Assembly: GCF_014385085.1 (NCBI RefSeq)
Contig: NZ_JACRTD010000003.1
Location: 124,001 to 188,000, forward strand
Reading direction: 5' to 3'
DNA: 64,000 nt
Origin: Youxingia wuxianensis
Lineage (GTDB): Bacteria > Bacillota > Clostridia > Oscillospirales > Ruminococcaceae
Both the position numbers and the translations under genes were made by a program. Below, one piece after another: positions 1 to 10,443 of the stretch; positions within the stretch are counted from its first letter, which is position 1, and each line of letters opens with the position of its first letter. The notes under the pieces were generated by a model. The model was not told where the DNA came from and made no database searches. It worked only from the letters and a program-made list of their open reading frames with translations.

Positions 1-1
1 C

Positions 2-1339
2 CTTTACGGGAAGGTAAAGCTTACCCAGATCACCCCGAAAATGACTATTAAGCTGGGCTGCATGTCGGTGGAATTCATTCGGGTAAACCATTCGATTCCA
101 GATGCGGTAGCGGTAGCGATTCAAACACCGGTAGGCGTTGTGATCCAGACAGGGGACTTTAAGATCGACTATACTCCCATCTTAGGAGATATCATTGATT
201 TGGCCCGTTTCGGCGAACTAGGGAGCAAAGGAGTATTGGCCCTGCTGTCTGATTCTACCAATGCCGGGCGTCCAGGGTTTACCCCCACGGAACGAATTGT
301 AGGGGACAGCTTTGACAAACTGTTTAAGCAGGCGGAGAAGCGGCGGATTATTATTGCCACCTTCGCCTCCAATATTCACCGTATCCAGCAGATATTTGAG
401 GCTGCCCACCGGTATAAGCGCAAGGTAGCGGTTTCCGGACGAAGCATGGTAAACGTAGTGGCGGTAGCAATTGAACTTGGATATTTGAAAATACCCAAGG
501 GCGTATTTATCGATATTGACGAGATCAACCGTTATTCCCCGGAACAGATCGTGCTAATCACTACAGGAAGCCAGGGCGAACCAATGAGTGCTTTAAGCCG
601 GATGTCTACAGGGGATCACCGCAAGGTTACCGTTGACCCTAACGACTTTATTATCATCAGCGCCACTCCAATTCCGGGAAATGAAAAGACCGTTTCCCGG
701 GTGGTTAATGAGCTGATGCGTTTGGGCGCGGATGTTATTTATGAGAAGATGTATGAAGTCCATGTTTCCGGCCATGCTTGTCAAGAAGAACTGAAAATTA
801 TGCTGGCCCTGACGCGGCCGAAATTCTTCTTCCCAGTTCATGGGGAATATACCCATCTGAAACATCACGCCAATTTGGCTTTGTCTATGGGAATGGATAA
901 AAAGAATGTTATCATTGGTGAAATCGGGCGTGTGTTTGAGCTGGATGGCAATACAGTAAAATCCGATGAAACCGTGCAGTCTGGACGGGTGTTGGTAGAC
1001 GGACTAGGCGTGGGCGACGTAGGAAGCATTGTACTGCGGGACCGCCAGCATTTGGGACAGGACGGTTTGATTGTAGTGGTGTGCACTATAGATCAGGCTA
1101 CCGGAGAAATTGTGGCGGGTCCGGATATTATCTCCCGTGGATTTGTTTATGTGCGGGAGGCGGAAGTCATGATGAACGAAGCCAGGGATATTGCCCGGCA
1201 GACGATTGAGGACTGCACTAGAAATAATGTCCGGGAATGGGGCAATATTAAACAGCAGGTGAGAGACGCCCTCAGCTCCTATTTCTATAACAGGACCAAG
1301 AGAAGCCCGATGTTATTGCCGGTAATTCAGGAAATTTAA
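2..1339 (+). CDS. rnj: Ribonuclease J, 3' part (5' end outside window)
   Basis: RNase J is a metallo-beta-lactamase/beta-CASP nuclease that degrades and matures mRNA and rRNA in the cytoplasm as endonuclease and 5'-3' exonuclease. The reading frame is open from base 2, so the gene continues upstream and its N-terminal HxHxDH metal site is missing here. What remains covers the rest of the beta-lactamase fold (LLSDSTNAGRPGFTP), the beta-CASP insert (ITTGSQGEPMSALSRM), the late metal histidine segment (HVSGHACQEEL, FFPVHGEYTHLKHH) and the C-terminal domain (GFVYVREAE). It ends with a strong terminator and is separated from gdpP by a promoter. The identity is firm; whether it is the J1 or J2 paralogue cannot be told from this fragment. 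Confidence 0.95.
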   Translation, partial: LYGKVKLTQITPKMTIKLGCMSVEFIRVNHSIPDAVAVAIQTPVGVVIQTGDFKIDYTPILGDIIDLARFGELGSKGVLALLSDSTNAGRPGFTPTERIVGDSFDKLFKQAEKRRIIIATFASNIHRIQQIFEAAHRYKRKVAVSGRSMVNVVAVAIELGYLKIPKGVFIDIDEINRYSPEQIVLITTGSQGEPMSALSRMSTGDHRKVTVDPNDFIIISATPIPGNEKTVSRVVNELMRLGADVIYEKMYEVHVSGHACQEELKIMLALTRPKFFFPVHGEYTHLKHHANLALSMGMDKKNVIIGEIGRVFELDGNTVKSDETVQSGRVLVDGLGVGDVGSIVLRDRQHLGQDGLIVVVCTIDQATGEIVAGPDIISRGFVYVREAEVMMNEARDIARQTIEDCTRNNVREWGNIKQQVRDALSSYFYNRTKRSPMLLPVIQEI

Positions 1340-1343
1340 CGAT

Positions 1344-1379
1344 GAAAAATGCCCGTCTCGACGGGCATTTTTACTTTTT
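1344..1379 (+). terminator. Intrinsic terminator after RNase J
   Basis: A 10-bp stem (AAATGCCCGT/ACGGGCATTT) with a CTCG tetraloop is followed by a T-rich run, four bases after the RNase J stop codon. Confidence 0.9.
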
Positions 1380-1429
1380 CTTATGATCCCAGGAGAAAAT
1401 TTTAATGTGGAACTGTTACTTAAATGTAA

Positions 1430-1458
1430 TTGCTATCATATCTTCAAGATGCTATAAT
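1430..1458 (+). promoter_or_regulatory. Sigma-A promoter of gdpP operon
   Basis: TTGCTA at 1430-1435 and TATAAT at 1453-1458 are separated by 17 bp, and a TGC just before the -10 makes it an extended -10 element. It lies 80 bp upstream of gdpP and probably drives gdpP-rplI-dnaB and the genes behind them. Confidence 0.75.
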
Positions 1459-1539
1459 AAAAGACACATATGCGGTTTTTCTTCATGAAAAGCCGATAAA
1501 AATTTATGCTTTTCATAATAAGAGGTTTTAAGTAGACAG

Positions 1540-3510
1540 ATGAAGAAAAATAGAAATTTAATCCGGCCGCTGCTATACGTTTTTGTCGCCAGCATGGCGA
1601 TAATGACCCTGCTGTCGCTTTATTACAGTTTACAGCTGTTTTATATCGCAGCGGGGATTACCGTGGTTGGAATTATTGTTTCCCTGCTGTTGATGCGCAG
1701 AATAAAAAAATATATTAATTCTTTCCTGGTACACATGGGACAATCGCTGACTACGGTACAGCAGGACGCGCTGATTGATTTTCCGATACCAGTCTTTGTA
1801 GTGGACAGGGACGGAGAGATTTTATGGTACAATCAAAAGGCTTCCGGCAGCGTATTGGAAGGGGAAAATTTTTACAGTAAAAATATCAATACAATTTTAG
1901 CGGGGGTTAATGTTACCCGCAGATGTCCGGATGCAGGCTATGAGACCGAGTATAAAAACCGGCAGTTTGTGGCGTATGTTTCCGCGGCGGCAGGGGAACA
2001 CGACCAGCTTTATATTGTCTACTTCTTTGAAAATACCGAGCTGAAAAAATATGCGCGGGAATATTTCGAAACGCGTCCATCTATTATGCTTATGCTGGTG
2101 GACAACTATGAGGAACTTTCTCAGAGCTTAAAAGATAATGAACGCTCCCGGGTAATGGGGCAGATTGAGTATCTGGTAAACAAATTTGTTACCGAAAGCG
2201 GCGGCTTGGTGGTAAAGACCGAACGGGATCGTTTCGTTGTTATTATCGAGGAAAAAAATCTGCGTGGAATTATCTCCTCCCGTTTCCCTATTTTAGAGCA
2301 GATACGCACCATAGAAGGGGATGGAAAAATGGCGGCCACCCTGTCTATTGGTGTGGGACGGGATGCGGATACCTTGGGAGAATCCGAGCAGTTTGCCCGT
2401 CAGGCACTGGACATGGCTTTGGGCCGCGGCGGTGACCAGGCGGTGGTACGCAGCGCCTCCGGCTATGAATTTTTCGGCGGCGTTTCCAAGGGAGTTGAGA
2501 AACGTACCAAGGTGAAAACCCGCATTGTGGCTACTGCTTTGGCGGAGCTTATCGGCGGCAGCGACAATGTAATTATCATGGGGCATCATCTGGCGGATTT
2601 AGACTGTTTCGGCGCTTCGATAGGGGTGCTTAAAGCGGTCAGGGAAATGGGCAAGGAGGCGGTCATCGCTATCCGCCGGGAGAAAAATTTGGTTATGCCG
2701 CTTTTGGAGCGGTTGGAGGAAAATGGTTATTCGGGCTTATTTGTAGAACCAGAAGCGGCGATGCAGATGGTGACAAAGAAGTCGCTGTTGATTATTTTGG
2801 ACACTCATATTAAACAGTTTTTGGAATCAGAGCAGCTGTATGATATGGTGAAAAGCGTGGTCGTAATTGACCATCACCGCAAAATGGTAGGACATATTGA
2901 CAACGCGGTCATTTTCTACCACGAGCCGTATGCTTCCAGCGCTTCAGAAATGGTAACGGAATTAATTCAGTACTTTGGGGACAAATACCGGATAGAGCGT
3001 ATGGAGGCGGAGGCGCTGTTAGCCGGGATTATGCTGGATACTAAAAACTTTGTGATTAAAACCGGAGTGCGTACCTTTGAGGCGGCGGCATATCTGCGCA
3101 AGATCGGCGCCGATACAGTAGAGGTCAAACGGCTGTTTGCCACACCGATGACATCTTACCAGCTGAAAACCCGGCTGGTAGCCAATGCCAAGGTATATAA
3201 AGGCTGCGCGATCGCATCGTCCTCCGATCACATGGGGGACATCCAGATTATCGCCGCTCAGGCGGCGGATGAACTGCTGAATATCAGTGGAGTAAAAGCG
3301 TCCTTTTTGATTTTTGAGATGGACGGCGGCGTCTCTTATTCCGCCAGAAGCATGGGAGTGCTGAATGTTCAGCTGATTATGGAAAAGCTAGGCGGCGGCG
3401 GCCATCATACCATGGCGGGCGCTCAGATCAAAGGGATTACTTTGGAAGAGGCCCATGCTCGGTTGATGGGGGCAATTGATGAGTATTTTGCAGAGAATAA
3501 CAGACAGTAA
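1540..3510 (+). CDS. gdpP: Cyclic-di-AMP phosphodiesterase GdpP (DHH/DHHA1 family)
   Basis: GdpP is a membrane enzyme that hydrolyses c-di-AMP, which controls potassium and osmolyte balance and wall homeostasis. The 656-residue protein has the family layout: two N-terminal membrane helices (about 10-30 and 33-53), a degenerate PAS region (about 70-150), a degenerate GGDEF domain (about 175-300), a DHH domain from about 345 with [15 protein letters not shown] and [12 protein letters not shown], and a DHHA1 domain ending in [10 protein letters not shown]. Length and order match GdpP of Bacillus and Staphylococcus. It is followed at 20 bp by rplI and then dnaB, the usual gdpP-rplI-dnaB order of Firmicutes. 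The ATG at 1540 was chosen because the membrane helices follow directly; its ribosome site (AGAGG) is weak. Confidence 0.95.
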   Translation: MKKNRNLIRPLLYVFVASMAIMTLLSLYYSLQLFYIAAGITVVGIIVSLLLMRRIKKYINSFLVHMGQSLTTVQQDALIDFPIPVFVVDRDGEILWYNQKASGSVLEGENFYSKNINTILAGVNVTRRCPDAGYETEYKNRQFVAYVSAAAGEHDQLYIVYFFENTELKKYAREYFETRPSIMLMLVDNYEELSQSLKDNERSRVMGQIEYLVNKFVTESGGLVVKTERDRFVVIIEEKNLRGIISSRFPILEQIRTIEGDGKMAATLSIGVGRDADTLGESEQFARQALDMALGRGGDQAVVRSASGYEFFGGVSKGVEKRTKVKTRIVATALAELIGGSDNVIIMGHHLADLDCFGASIGVLKAVREMGKEAVIAIRREKNLVMPLLERLEENGYSGLFVEPEAAMQMVTKKSLLIILDTHIKQFLESEQLYDMVKSVVVIDHHRKMVGHIDNAVIFYHEPYASSASEMVTELIQYFGDKYRIERMEAEALLAGIMLDTKNFVIKTGVRTFEAAAYLRKIGADTVEVKRLFATPMTSYQLKTRLVANAKVYKGCAIASSSDHMGDIQIIAAQAADELLNISGVKASFLIFEMDGGVSYSARSMGVLNVQLIMEKLGGGGHHTMAGAQIKGITLEEAHARLMGAIDEYFAENNRQ

Positions 3511-3530
3511 TTATAGATAGGAGAATAAGA

Positions 3531-3977
3531 ATGAAAGTAATTTTAAAAGAAGACGTTCAGGGAAGCGGAAAAAAGGGAGATCTGGTAAATGTATCTGACG
3601 GGTATGCCAGAAACTTTTTATTAAAAAGAGGGCTTGCTATAGAGGCCAACGCGCAGGCGATGGCGGAACTGAAAGCAAAGCAGGCAGCCGCAGACCATAA
3701 GATAGCAGTAGAAAAACAGGCGGCGGAAGATTTGAAAAAAAATCTGGAAGGCAAAACGGTGAAAATGGTCGCGAAAGCCGGGGCCAATGGGAAGTTGTTT
3801 GGTTCAGTTACCTCTAAGGAAATATCTGAGGAGCTGAAAAAACAGTATCGGGTAGAAGTGGATAAACGAAAAATTGTGTTGGACAATGATATTAAAGCGT
3901 TCGGAAGCTATACTGTACAGGTGAAGCTGTACGCTGGGATTTCCGCCAATATTTATGTAGTGGTAGGCGAGGAATAA
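3531..3977 (+). CDS. rplI: 50S ribosomal protein L9
   Basis: L9 binds 23S rRNA domain V with its N-terminal domain and reaches across the ribosome with a long helix. The 148-residue length is standard. The N-terminal signature is seen at [19 protein letters not shown] and [14 protein letters not shown]; the central helix is Lys/Ala/Glu-rich (about 45-75); the C-terminal domain starts near [12 protein letters not shown] good ribosome site (TAGGAGAATAAG) precedes the ATG. It lies between gdpP and dnaB in the conserved order. Confidence 0.98.
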   Translation: MKVILKEDVQGSGKKGDLVNVSDGYARNFLLKRGLAIEANAQAMAELKAKQAAADHKIAVEKQAAEDLKKNLEGKTVKMVAKAGANGKLFGSVTSKEISEELKKQYRVEVDKRKIVLDNDIKAFGSYTVQVKLYAGISANIYVVVGEE

Positions 3978-4002
3978 TTTTATTAATTCAGGTGGTGCAG
4001 CC

Positions 4003-5361
4003 ATGGCTTCCTTTTCTATGGGGAACACAGAATACAGCCAGCAGATGCCTTATAACCTGGAAGCAGAGCAGTCGGTATTGGGCGCGGTGCTTATTGACAG
4101 CAGTTGTTTTCCTTTGGTGTTGGAAAATCTAAAGGCGGATAATTTTTATCGTCCTCAGCATCAGCAGATATTTGAGATAATGGTTACTATGTTCAACACA
4201 TCCAAAGTAATGGATTTTATTACTATTTTGGATGCGGTGAAGGATGAACATATTTTTGAAACAGATGAGGATGCGAAAATTTATTTGACAAATCTCGCAC
4301 AGATTGTACCTTCTTCTACCAATGTGGAGGCGTATGCGAAAATTGTGCGGGAGAAGTACTATGTGCGCCGTTTAATCACCGCTTCTCGGGATATAATTGA
4401 TATGGCCCAGGAATCCCAGGTAGAATCTGATATACTGCTGGACAGCGCTGAGCAGAATATTTTTGATATCCGGCAGGGGCGCAGCACCAGCTCCTTTGTG
4501 CACATTAAAACAGCGATTACCCAAACATATGAAGTGCTTCAGCGCTTGAGCGGCGCTGACCGGGATAATTATCGGGGAATTTCCACTGGATTTTCCTCGT
4601 TGGACCGGGTGATTACCGGGCTGAATAAGAGCGACCTTATCTTAATTGCAGCTCGTCCTGGTATGGGGAAAACATCCTTTGCTTTAAATATCGCAGAGAA
4701 TGTGGCGACCAAATCCAATAAGACTGTGGCGGTCTTTTCTTTGGAAATGAGCAGTGAGCAGCTGGCCCAGAGGTTGTTGTCCTCACAAGCGTCTATCGAA
4801 GGAAAATCTTTGCGTACCGGGGAACTTACCGGAGACGACTGGGTGCGCATCGCGATGGCTTCCCAGGTGCTGAGCAAGGCGGATATCTATCTGGATGATA
4901 CGCCTGGGATCACCATTGGGGAAATGAAAGCCAAGCTTCGTCGTCTGAAAAAAGTAGATTTAGTGATCATTGACTATCTGCAGCTGATGTCTTCCGGCCG
5001 CCGGATTGAAAACCGTGTCCAAGAGGTCAGCGAAATTACGCGTAATTTGAAAATCTTGGCTAAAGAGATGAATGTTCCTGTAATTACGCTTTCTCAGCTT
5101 TCCCGTGGGCCGGAATCTCGTGCAGGACACAAACCGATGCTTTCGGACCTGCGTGAATCCGGCTCTATCGAGCAGGATGCGGATATTGTTATGCTTCTTT
5201 ACCGGGAAGATTACTATGAGAGAGAAGAAGCGCAGGAACATAACATCGTGGAATGTGACGTTGCCAAAAACCGTCATGGAGAGGTTGGCACCGTCAAGCT
5301 TGGCTGGGATAATCGATATACAAGATTTGCGAATTTGGAGTTATCAAGAGATGAACCGTAA
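4003..5361 (+). CDS. dnaB: Replicative DNA helicase DnaB
   Basis: This is the hexameric 5'-3' helicase of the replication fork (called DnaC in Bacillus). The 452 residues show the N-terminal primase-interacting domain (about 15-115, starting MPYNLEAEQSVLGAVL), then the RecA-like motor with Walker A ARPGMGKTSFA at about 223, Walker B LVIIDYLQLM, motif H4 (LSQLSRGPESR) and RESGSIEQDADIVMLLYRE. The ATG at 4003 follows an AGGTGG ribosome site. Its stop overlaps the start of tilS by 11 bases, suggesting translational coupling. Confidence 0.98.
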   Translation: MASFSMGNTEYSQQMPYNLEAEQSVLGAVLIDSSCFPLVLENLKADNFYRPQHQQIFEIMVTMFNTSKVMDFITILDAVKDEHIFETDEDAKIYLTNLAQIVPSSTNVEAYAKIVREKYYVRRLITASRDIIDMAQESQVESDILLDSAEQNIFDIRQGRSTSSFVHIKTAITQTYEVLQRLSGADRDNYRGISTGFSSLDRVITGLNKSDLILIAARPGMGKTSFALNIAENVATKSNKTVAVFSLEMSSEQLAQRLLSSQASIEGKSLRTGELTGDDWVRIAMASQVLSKADIYLDDTPGITIGEMKAKLRRLKKVDLVIIDYLQLMSSGRRIENRVQEVSEITRNLKILAKEMNVPVITLSQLSRGPESRAGHKPMLSDLRESGSIEQDADIVMLLYREDYYEREEAQEHNIVECDVAKNRHGEVGTVKLGWDNRYTRFANLELSRDEP

Positions 5362-6733
5362 AGCATTAAGTACCGTAGAAAAGTATGAGATGTTAAAGCG
5401 GGGTGAGACCGTAGTAGCCGCCCTTTCAGGGGGTGCAGACAGTGTCGCCCTGCTTGCTTTTTTATGTTCTCTGGACAGTCTTGACCTGCATATCATCGCC
5501 TGTCATGTCAATCATAACCTTCGGGGACAGGAGAGCGAGCGGGATGAAAAATTTGTACGGGACTTGTGCCAGCGTATGAGAGTGCCCTTGGTGGTGGAAA
5601 GCGTTGATGTGGCAGCGGCCGCCGCCGGCCTCAAGAGTTCTCTTGAGGCGGCCGCACGCAGCGTGCGGTACCGTATTTTCGCAAACGTTTGCGAAAATGC
5701 CGGCGGCGGAAAGGTAGCGACCGCCCATACATTATCCGACAGTATGGAAACCGTCCTTTTTAATATGGCGCGGGGTACGGGCCTTCAGGGATTATGCGGA
5801 ATTCCCCCAGTGCGGGGAAATATTATCCGTCCGTTGATTGAAGTGACCAGAGCAGAGGTGGAGGCCTATTTAAAGAAGCAGGGACTGAGCTTCGTTGTAG
5901 ACAGTACGAACCTTTCGGATGACTACACCCGCAATTATATCCGCCACCATATCATTCCAGAGCTTTCTCAGATCAATGGGGATGCATCGCAGGCTATGGG
6001 GCGGATGATGGAAATTCTGCGGCAGGAAAACGCCTATTTGGAAAAAGAAGCTCAGCGGGCGCTTTTTAGTGTCCGTAAGGATACTGATATTATCGACATA
6101 GAAAAACTTACAAAGCTGTCTCCAGCGTTATATTCCCGGTGTATCGCTCTACTTTTAAAAGAATATCATGTCCAATGCAGTACTCAGAGGATACAGCTGC
6201 TGGAAGATATTTTAAGGGAAGGAAAAGGAGCGCTTCAGGTTTCGGACGAGCTTAGATTCCGAGTGAGGAACGGGGTATTGTCAGTAGACAGAAGCGAAAG
6301 AAGCAGTACGCCGGTACCACTGAAAATGCAAAGTTATAAAAAAGAAGATTTAAATGGTCAAGTTTTTACATTGGCTGATGGAAAAAGCATGAAAATTTTT
6401 ACTATGAATTGTGCAGATTATGAAATTTTTGATAACAATTCAGAATCAGTGTTAAAATATGCGGTGGATTATGATAAAATAATGGTTGATGTTTTTTTGC
6501 GCAATCGCCTGCCAGGAGATCGGTTTACTCCCCTGGGGCGGGGATGCACAAAAACATTAAAAAAACTGTTTAATGAAAATAAGCTGCCAGCCCTTCAAAG
6601 AGAAAAAATTGGGATCCTCGCCGATAGAGAAGGTATTATTTTCATAGAGGATTTCGGGGTGTCTGAACGGGTAAAGATAGATCATACCACAAAAACTGTG
6701 GCGGTGATTGAAATAACGGAGGATTGCAAATGA
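5351..6733 (+). CDS. tilS: tRNA(Ile)-lysidine synthase
   Basis: TilS attaches lysine to C34 of the CAU-anticodon tRNA-Ile using ATP, so that it reads AUA instead of AUG; it is essential. The 460-residue protein starts at 5351 (GGAG 10 bases before, overlapping the dnaB stop); longer readings run into dnaB. The PP-loop motif SGGADS is at residues 26-31, followed by HVNHNLRG and ATAHTLSD, the linker with [14 protein letters not shown], and the C-terminal domain with [15 protein letters not shown]. Codons for about residues 90-120 lie in a dense cluster of inverted repeats (see findings), yet the protein aligns with relatives I know without an insertion. Followed by hpt with a 4-base ATGA overlap, the common tilS-hpt-ftsH order. 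Confidence 0.95.
   Translation: MNRKALSTVEKYEMLKRGETVVAALSGGADSVALLAFLCSLDSLDLHIIACHVNHNLRGQESERDEKFVRDLCQRMRVPLVVESVDVAAAAAGLKSSLEAAARSVRYRIFANVCENAGGGKVATAHTLSDSMETVLFNMARGTGLQGLCGIPPVRGNIIRPLIEVTRAEVEAYLKKQGLSFVVDSTNLSDDYTRNYIRHHIIPELSQINGDASQAMGRMMEILRQENAYLEKEAQRALFSVRKDTDIIDIEKLTKLSPALYSRCIALLLKEYHVQCSTQRIQLLEDILREGKGALQVSDELRFRVRNGVLSVDRSERSSTPVPLKMQSYKKEDLNGQVFTLADGKSMKIFTMNCADYEIFDNNSESVLKYAVDYDKIMVDVFLRNRLPGDRFTPLGRGCTKTLKKLFNENKLPALQREKIGILADREGIIFIEDFGVSERVKIDHTTKTVAVIEITEDCK
5619..5709. repeat. Nested palindrome cluster inside tilS (four-way-junction shape)
   Basis: An outer 9-bp inverted repeat (CCGCCGCCG at 5619-5627, CGGCGGCGG at 5701-5709) encloses three adjacent hairpins: 10 bp with a TT loop (5628-5637/5640-5649), 7 bp with a CAG loop (5652-5658/5662-5668) and a 24-base perfect palindrome (5675-5698). 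All lie in the tilS reading frame and code for residues expected of the family. Function unknown. Confidence 0.8.
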
Positions 6734-7269
6734 AAGAGGATATTTTAAAAGTTTTAATCAGCGAACAAGAAATCGCACAAAAAGTTGCCCAGCTAGGAGC
6801 GCAGATATCAAAGGACTATGCCGGCAAGAAGCTGCTTGTACTGGGGGTGCTCAAAGGCTCGTTTGTCTTTATGGCGGATCTGATGCGGCAGATTACAATC
6901 CCCTGTCAAATTGATTTTATGGCGGTTTCAAGTTATAGTTCCGGGGTAAAAACCTCCGGTGTGGTTAAAATAATCAAGGATATTGACATTGATCCTCTGG
7001 ATTTTGACATACTTATAGTGGAGGATATTCTCGACAGCGGTCTAACTTTAAGTTATTTAAAGGATCTGTTGGTGCAGAGAAACGCATCTTCCATCCATAT
7101 TGCGACGTTATTGGATAAGCCGGCCCGCCGGGTGGCGGACATCAAACCGGACTATACCTGCTTTGAGGTGCCGGACGAATTTGTAGTAGGATACGGCTTG
7201 GATTATGCAGAAAAATATCGTAATCTTCCTTATGTAGGGGTACTCAAACCGGAAGTCTACGAAAAATAA
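6730..7269 (+). CDS. hpt: Hypoxanthine phosphoribosyltransferase
   Basis: Hpt salvages hypoxanthine and guanine with PRPP to give IMP and GMP. The 179-residue protein has the type I PRTase PRPP-binding motif [14 protein letters not shown] at about 92-105, the early [13 protein letters not shown] loop and the C-terminal [19 protein letters not shown]. The ATG at 6730 overlaps the tilS stop (ATGA) and has CGGAGGA 6 bases upstream; a TTG two codons earlier is less likely. The place between tilS and ftsH is conserved in Firmicutes. Confidence 0.97.
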   Translation: MKEDILKVLISEQEIAQKVAQLGAQISKDYAGKKLLVLGVLKGSFVFMADLMRQITIPCQIDFMAVSSYSSGVKTSGVVKIIKDIDIDPLDFDILIVEDILDSGLTLSYLKDLLVQRNASSIHIATLLDKPARRVADIKPDYTCFEVPDEFVVGYGLDYAEKYRNLPYVGVLKPEVYEK

Positions 7270-7316
7270 AAGATACATAGCATATTTTTAAATGTAATTG
7301 ACAGGAGTGAACTTAT

Positions 7317-9281
7317 TTGAACAAAAAGTCAAAAGGCATTGGCATATATATTTCTATGTTCATACTGCTGATGCTTATGGCGGTGATGCTGTTTTCGTTT
7401 CAGGATACGCCCAACACCGTAAAATATTCTGAGGTAGTAGGATATTTTAAAACGGAGCAGGTAAAAGAGTTTGAATTGGATCTTGGCACGGGGGATTTAT
7501 CGATTACCTTTCTGAACGACAGCAAAATGAGCTATAAAACCCCCAATGTGGTTATCTTTTTAGACGATGTATCTGAATATGTGAAGAGTTATAACGAAAA
7601 GCATCCGGACGCCCAGATGTCTTATAACTATATTCGTCCAAAAGAAACTCCCTGGTGGGTCAGCATGCTTCCGACCCTGCTTTTGTTGGGGGCACTGGTA
7701 TTTTTCTATTATATGATGATGAAACAGGCGCGCGGCGGCGGCGCCGGCGGTGTTATGAGCTTTGGGAAAGCCAAGCCCAGGATGCCGGAAGAAGGAGGAA
7801 AGGTAACTTTCCAGGATGTGGCTGGTGCGGATGAGGAAAAAGAAGAGTTAGTGGAGATTGTGGAATTTCTCAAAAACCCCGCCAAATTTAATAAGTTAGG
7901 CGCCCGTATCCCTAAAGGCGTGCTTTTAATGGGCCCTCCGGGTACAGGTAAAACATTGCTTGCCAAAGCGGTGGCCGGTGAAGCGGGAGTACCGTTCTTC
8001 TCTATTTCCGGTTCCGACTTTGTAGAGATGTTCGTAGGCGTAGGTGCGTCCAGGGTAAGAGATCTGTTTGAACAGGCGAAAAAGAACGCCCCTAGTATTA
8101 TCTTTATTGATGAAATCGACGCGGTTGGCCGTCAAAGAGGAGCCGGCCTGGGCGGTGGCCATGACGAAAGGGAACAGACCTTAAATCAGCTTCTAGTTGA
8201 GATGGATGGCTTTGGAACCAACACAGGCGTTATTATTATTGCGGCTACCAACCGCCGGGATATTTTGGATCCGGCGCTTTTGCGTCCGGGACGTTTTGAC
8301 CGGCAGATTGCGGTAGGTTATCCGGATATCAAAGGCCGTGAAGCGATTTTACGCGTGCATACCAAGAATAAGCCGATTGCTCCAGACGTTAATTTGAAAA
8401 CCATCGCGGCTACTACCGTTGGCTTTACCGGGGCGGATTTGGAAAACCTGGCCAACGAAGCGGCTCTGCTTGCGGCAAAGAAAAATTTGAAGGCTATTAC
8501 GATGGTGGAAATCGAAGAGGCTACAATCAAAGTAATTGCGGGACCGGAAAAACGATCCCATGTAATTACCGAGAAGGATAAAAAACTGACGGCGTACCAT
8601 GAGGCGGGCCATGCGGTATGTACCTATTATCTGCCCACCCAGGATCCGGTACACCAGATATCGATTATTCCCCGAGGTATGGCGGGCGGTTATACCTTGT
8701 CTTTGCCGGGAGAAGATAAAAAATATGTGACCAAGCGGGAAATGAACGAGGACATTGTTACCCTGCTTGGCGGACGTATGGCGGAACGGCTGGTGCTGGA
8801 TGATATTTCCACCGGCGCTTCCAATGATATTGAGAGGGCGACGAAGGTTGCCCGCAGCATGATCACCCGGTATGGATTCAGTGAAAAGTTAGGGCCTATT
8901 GTGTACGGCCACGATGAAAATGAAGTATTCTTAGGCCGCGATTTTTCCAGCACGCCCAGTTATTCTGAAAATGTAGCGGCAGAAATCGACGCAGAAATCC
9001 GTGAGGTTATTGATACAGCTTATGAAAGAGCAAAAGATATCCTGACGGAGCATATGGATCAGCTGCATAAGGTGGCTGCATATCTGTACGAACACGAAAA
9101 AATGGAAGAACAGGAATTTGCAGCTCTGATGAGAGGCGAACCACTTCCGACGGATCCGGTAGAAGAAGACGTCATTGAACAGGCACAGGGGAAGGAAGCT
9201 TCGGGAGAAGAATTACCTCATCCTGCTGATGAAATGGCTTCTGATTCGAAAGACGCACAGCCGGCGGAGGAGCAAGAATAA
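7317..9281 (+). CDS. ftsH: ATP-dependent zinc metalloprotease FtsH
   Basis: FtsH is a membrane-anchored AAA+ protease that degrades misfolded membrane proteins and short-lived regulators. The 654 residues contain two membrane helices (about 9-27 and 113-133) around a small external domain, Walker A GPPGTGKT at 206-213, Walker [11 protein letters not shown], the second region of homology ([11 protein letters not shown]), and the zinc site HEAGH at 428-432. The tail after about 600 is acidic. The start is a TTG preceded by AGGAGTG at 7 bases; no in-frame ATG lies before the first membrane helix, so TTG is accepted. Last gene of the tilS-hpt-ftsH block. Confidence 0.98.
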   Translation: MNKKSKGIGIYISMFILLMLMAVMLFSFQDTPNTVKYSEVVGYFKTEQVKEFELDLGTGDLSITFLNDSKMSYKTPNVVIFLDDVSEYVKSYNEKHPDAQMSYNYIRPKETPWWVSMLPTLLLLGALVFFYYMMMKQARGGGAGGVMSFGKAKPRMPEEGGKVTFQDVAGADEEKEELVEIVEFLKNPAKFNKLGARIPKGVLLMGPPGTGKTLLAKAVAGEAGVPFFSISGSDFVEMFVGVGASRVRDLFEQAKKNAPSIIFIDEIDAVGRQRGAGLGGGHDEREQTLNQLLVEMDGFGTNTGVIIIAATNRRDILDPALLRPGRFDRQIAVGYPDIKGREAILRVHTKNKPIAPDVNLKTIAATTVGFTGADLENLANEAALLAAKKNLKAITMVEIEEATIKVIAGPEKRSHVITEKDKKLTAYHEAGHAVCTYYLPTQDPVHQISIIPRGMAGGYTLSLPGEDKKYVTKREMNEDIVTLLGGRMAERLVLDDISTGASNDIERATKVARSMITRYGFSEKLGPIVYGHDENEVFLGRDFSSTPSYSENVAAEIDAEIREVIDTAYERAKDILTEHMDQLHKVAAYLYEHEKMEEQEFAALMRGEPLPTDPVEEDVIEQAQGKEASGEELPHPADEMASDSKDAQPAEEQE

Positions 9282-9332
9282 AGCCGTCGGGGCACAGCGA
9301 GAATAAAATTCCATAGGATTGGGGTAGTTCGT

Positions 9333-10274
9333 ATGCTTTTTAATAAGATTATTACACTTTCTTTAAATCCGGTGGCGGATATCACCTGTTATCTGAATGA
9401 ATTTCAAATAGGGGAAGAAAACAGGGTTGAAAACGAACTGTATGACGCGGCCGGGAAGGCCGTGGATGTTTCTCGTGTGCTGCAGAGCTACGAAATTCCC
9501 AACACAGCTTTAATTGTAGCTGGGGAGGAGAACAGCAAACGGTATTTTGAACGCCTCAAGGATGAAAACGTAACTACTCGGATTATTTTCACTCAGGGCC
9601 GTCTGCGCGAGAATATCACTATTATTTCTGCAAACGGCGTCCAAACCAGATTGATGCGTCAAGGACCCAGGCTCAAGCATAAAACTATCGATGAGTTGGA
9701 AGTAGCTTTATCAGAGGAAATTCGTCCTACTACGTTGGTGGTGGTGGCCGGGAAAATGCCGGAAGGCATTACCTCGCCGATCTTATGTGAAATTTGTGCT
9801 TTTATTAAAGAGGCCGGCGGCATTATCGCCCTGGATACCCAATCGGTTACCATGGAAGATATTGCAAAAATCCGGCCTTGGGTAATCAAGCCTAATTTTG
9901 AGGAGTTAAGCAATCTGGTAGGGCGGGAATTGGATACGATCGGCAAGGTAAAGCAAGCAGCAATCGAAATTGCCGATCAAGGGGTTCGCCATGTGCTGGC
10001 AAGTCTGGGCGGAGAAGGAATGGTATACACTGATGGAAAGGTTACATACAAAGCAGATGTACCAGAACTTTCTGAAATCAAATCGACGGTAGGCGCTGGT
10101 GACGCGGCGCTGGCGGGCTTTATTATTGCGCATGATTATAAATATGACGTTCCTCGTTCCCTGCAGTTTTCCGCCGCTTTCGGGACGGCGTCTTGTCTGG
10201 TAGAGGGAACCAATCCTCCCCGCCGTATTTCTGTGGCTATGGTAAATAATCAAGTAAACGTATATGAAATATAA
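9333..10274 (+). CDS. PfkB-family sugar kinase, 1-phosphofructokinase/tagatose-6-P kinase-like
   Basis: A 313-residue ribokinase-fold kinase. Signature 1 is not well kept, but the C-terminal PfkB signature is clear (STVGAGDAALAGFI at about 253-266, with the catalytic Asp in GAGD). N-terminal ITLSLNPVADITCYL resembles the TLNPALD start of FruK/LacC, and GKAVDVSRVLQ resembles their GGKGINVARVL loop, so the likely substrate is a phosphorylated ketose. No PTS permease or fru regulator is adjacent, so the physiological substrate is open. It stands alone between ftsH and a terminator. Confidence 0.85.
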   Translation: MLFNKIITLSLNPVADITCYLNEFQIGEENRVENELYDAAGKAVDVSRVLQSYEIPNTALIVAGEENSKRYFERLKDENVTTRIIFTQGRLRENITIISANGVQTRLMRQGPRLKHKTIDELEVALSEEIRPTTLVVVAGKMPEGITSPILCEICAFIKEAGGIIALDTQSVTMEDIAKIRPWVIKPNFEELSNLVGRELDTIGKVKQAAIEIADQGVRHVLASLGGEGMVYTDGKVTYKADVPELSEIKSTVGAGDAALAGFIIAHDYKYDVPRSLQFSAAFGTASCLVEGTNPPRRISVAMVNNQVNVYEI

Positions 10275-10312
10275 AAAGCAAGAGGGCGGATTATCCGTCC
10301 TCTTGCTTTTTT
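10271..10312 (+). terminator. Intrinsic terminator after pfkB gene
   Basis: GCAAGAGGGCGGA pairs with TCCGTCCTCTTGC (one mismatch) and is followed by six T; the A-run on the left also lets it act for the minus strand. Confidence 0.9.
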
Positions 10313-10341
10313 AAGGGAAAAGTATTAAAGGGAATGGCAAT

Positions 10342-10443
10342 TTATCTTATATGCAGTTTTAGGTAATATCGAAAGCTATAGTAGATCAAAAGCGGAACGC
10401 CAATCATAATCAGGACTTTCACAATACTTGCGATAATATACAT
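10342..10443 (-). CDS. 33-residue single-span membrane peptide
   Basis: A very short gene. The best start is an ATG at 10443, because a GAGGAAAGG ribosome site ends 9 bases before it; an ATG three codons earlier is too close to that site. The product is one hydrophobic helix (VKVLIMIGVPLLIYY) followed by a basic, aromatic tail (RYYLKLHIR), an N-out/C-in type small membrane protein. A TGGTACAAT extended -10 sequence lies upstream on the minus strand. I do not recognise a family. Support is the ribosome site and composition only. Confidence 0.5.
   Translation of the reverse strand: MYIIASIVKVLIMIGVPLLIYYSFRYYLKLHIR

Noticed and set aside
5105..5350. N-terminal extension of TilS into dnaB
   Set aside because: The region is dnaB coding sequence in another frame, and the TilS PP-loop normally lies near the N-terminus, as with the 5351 start.
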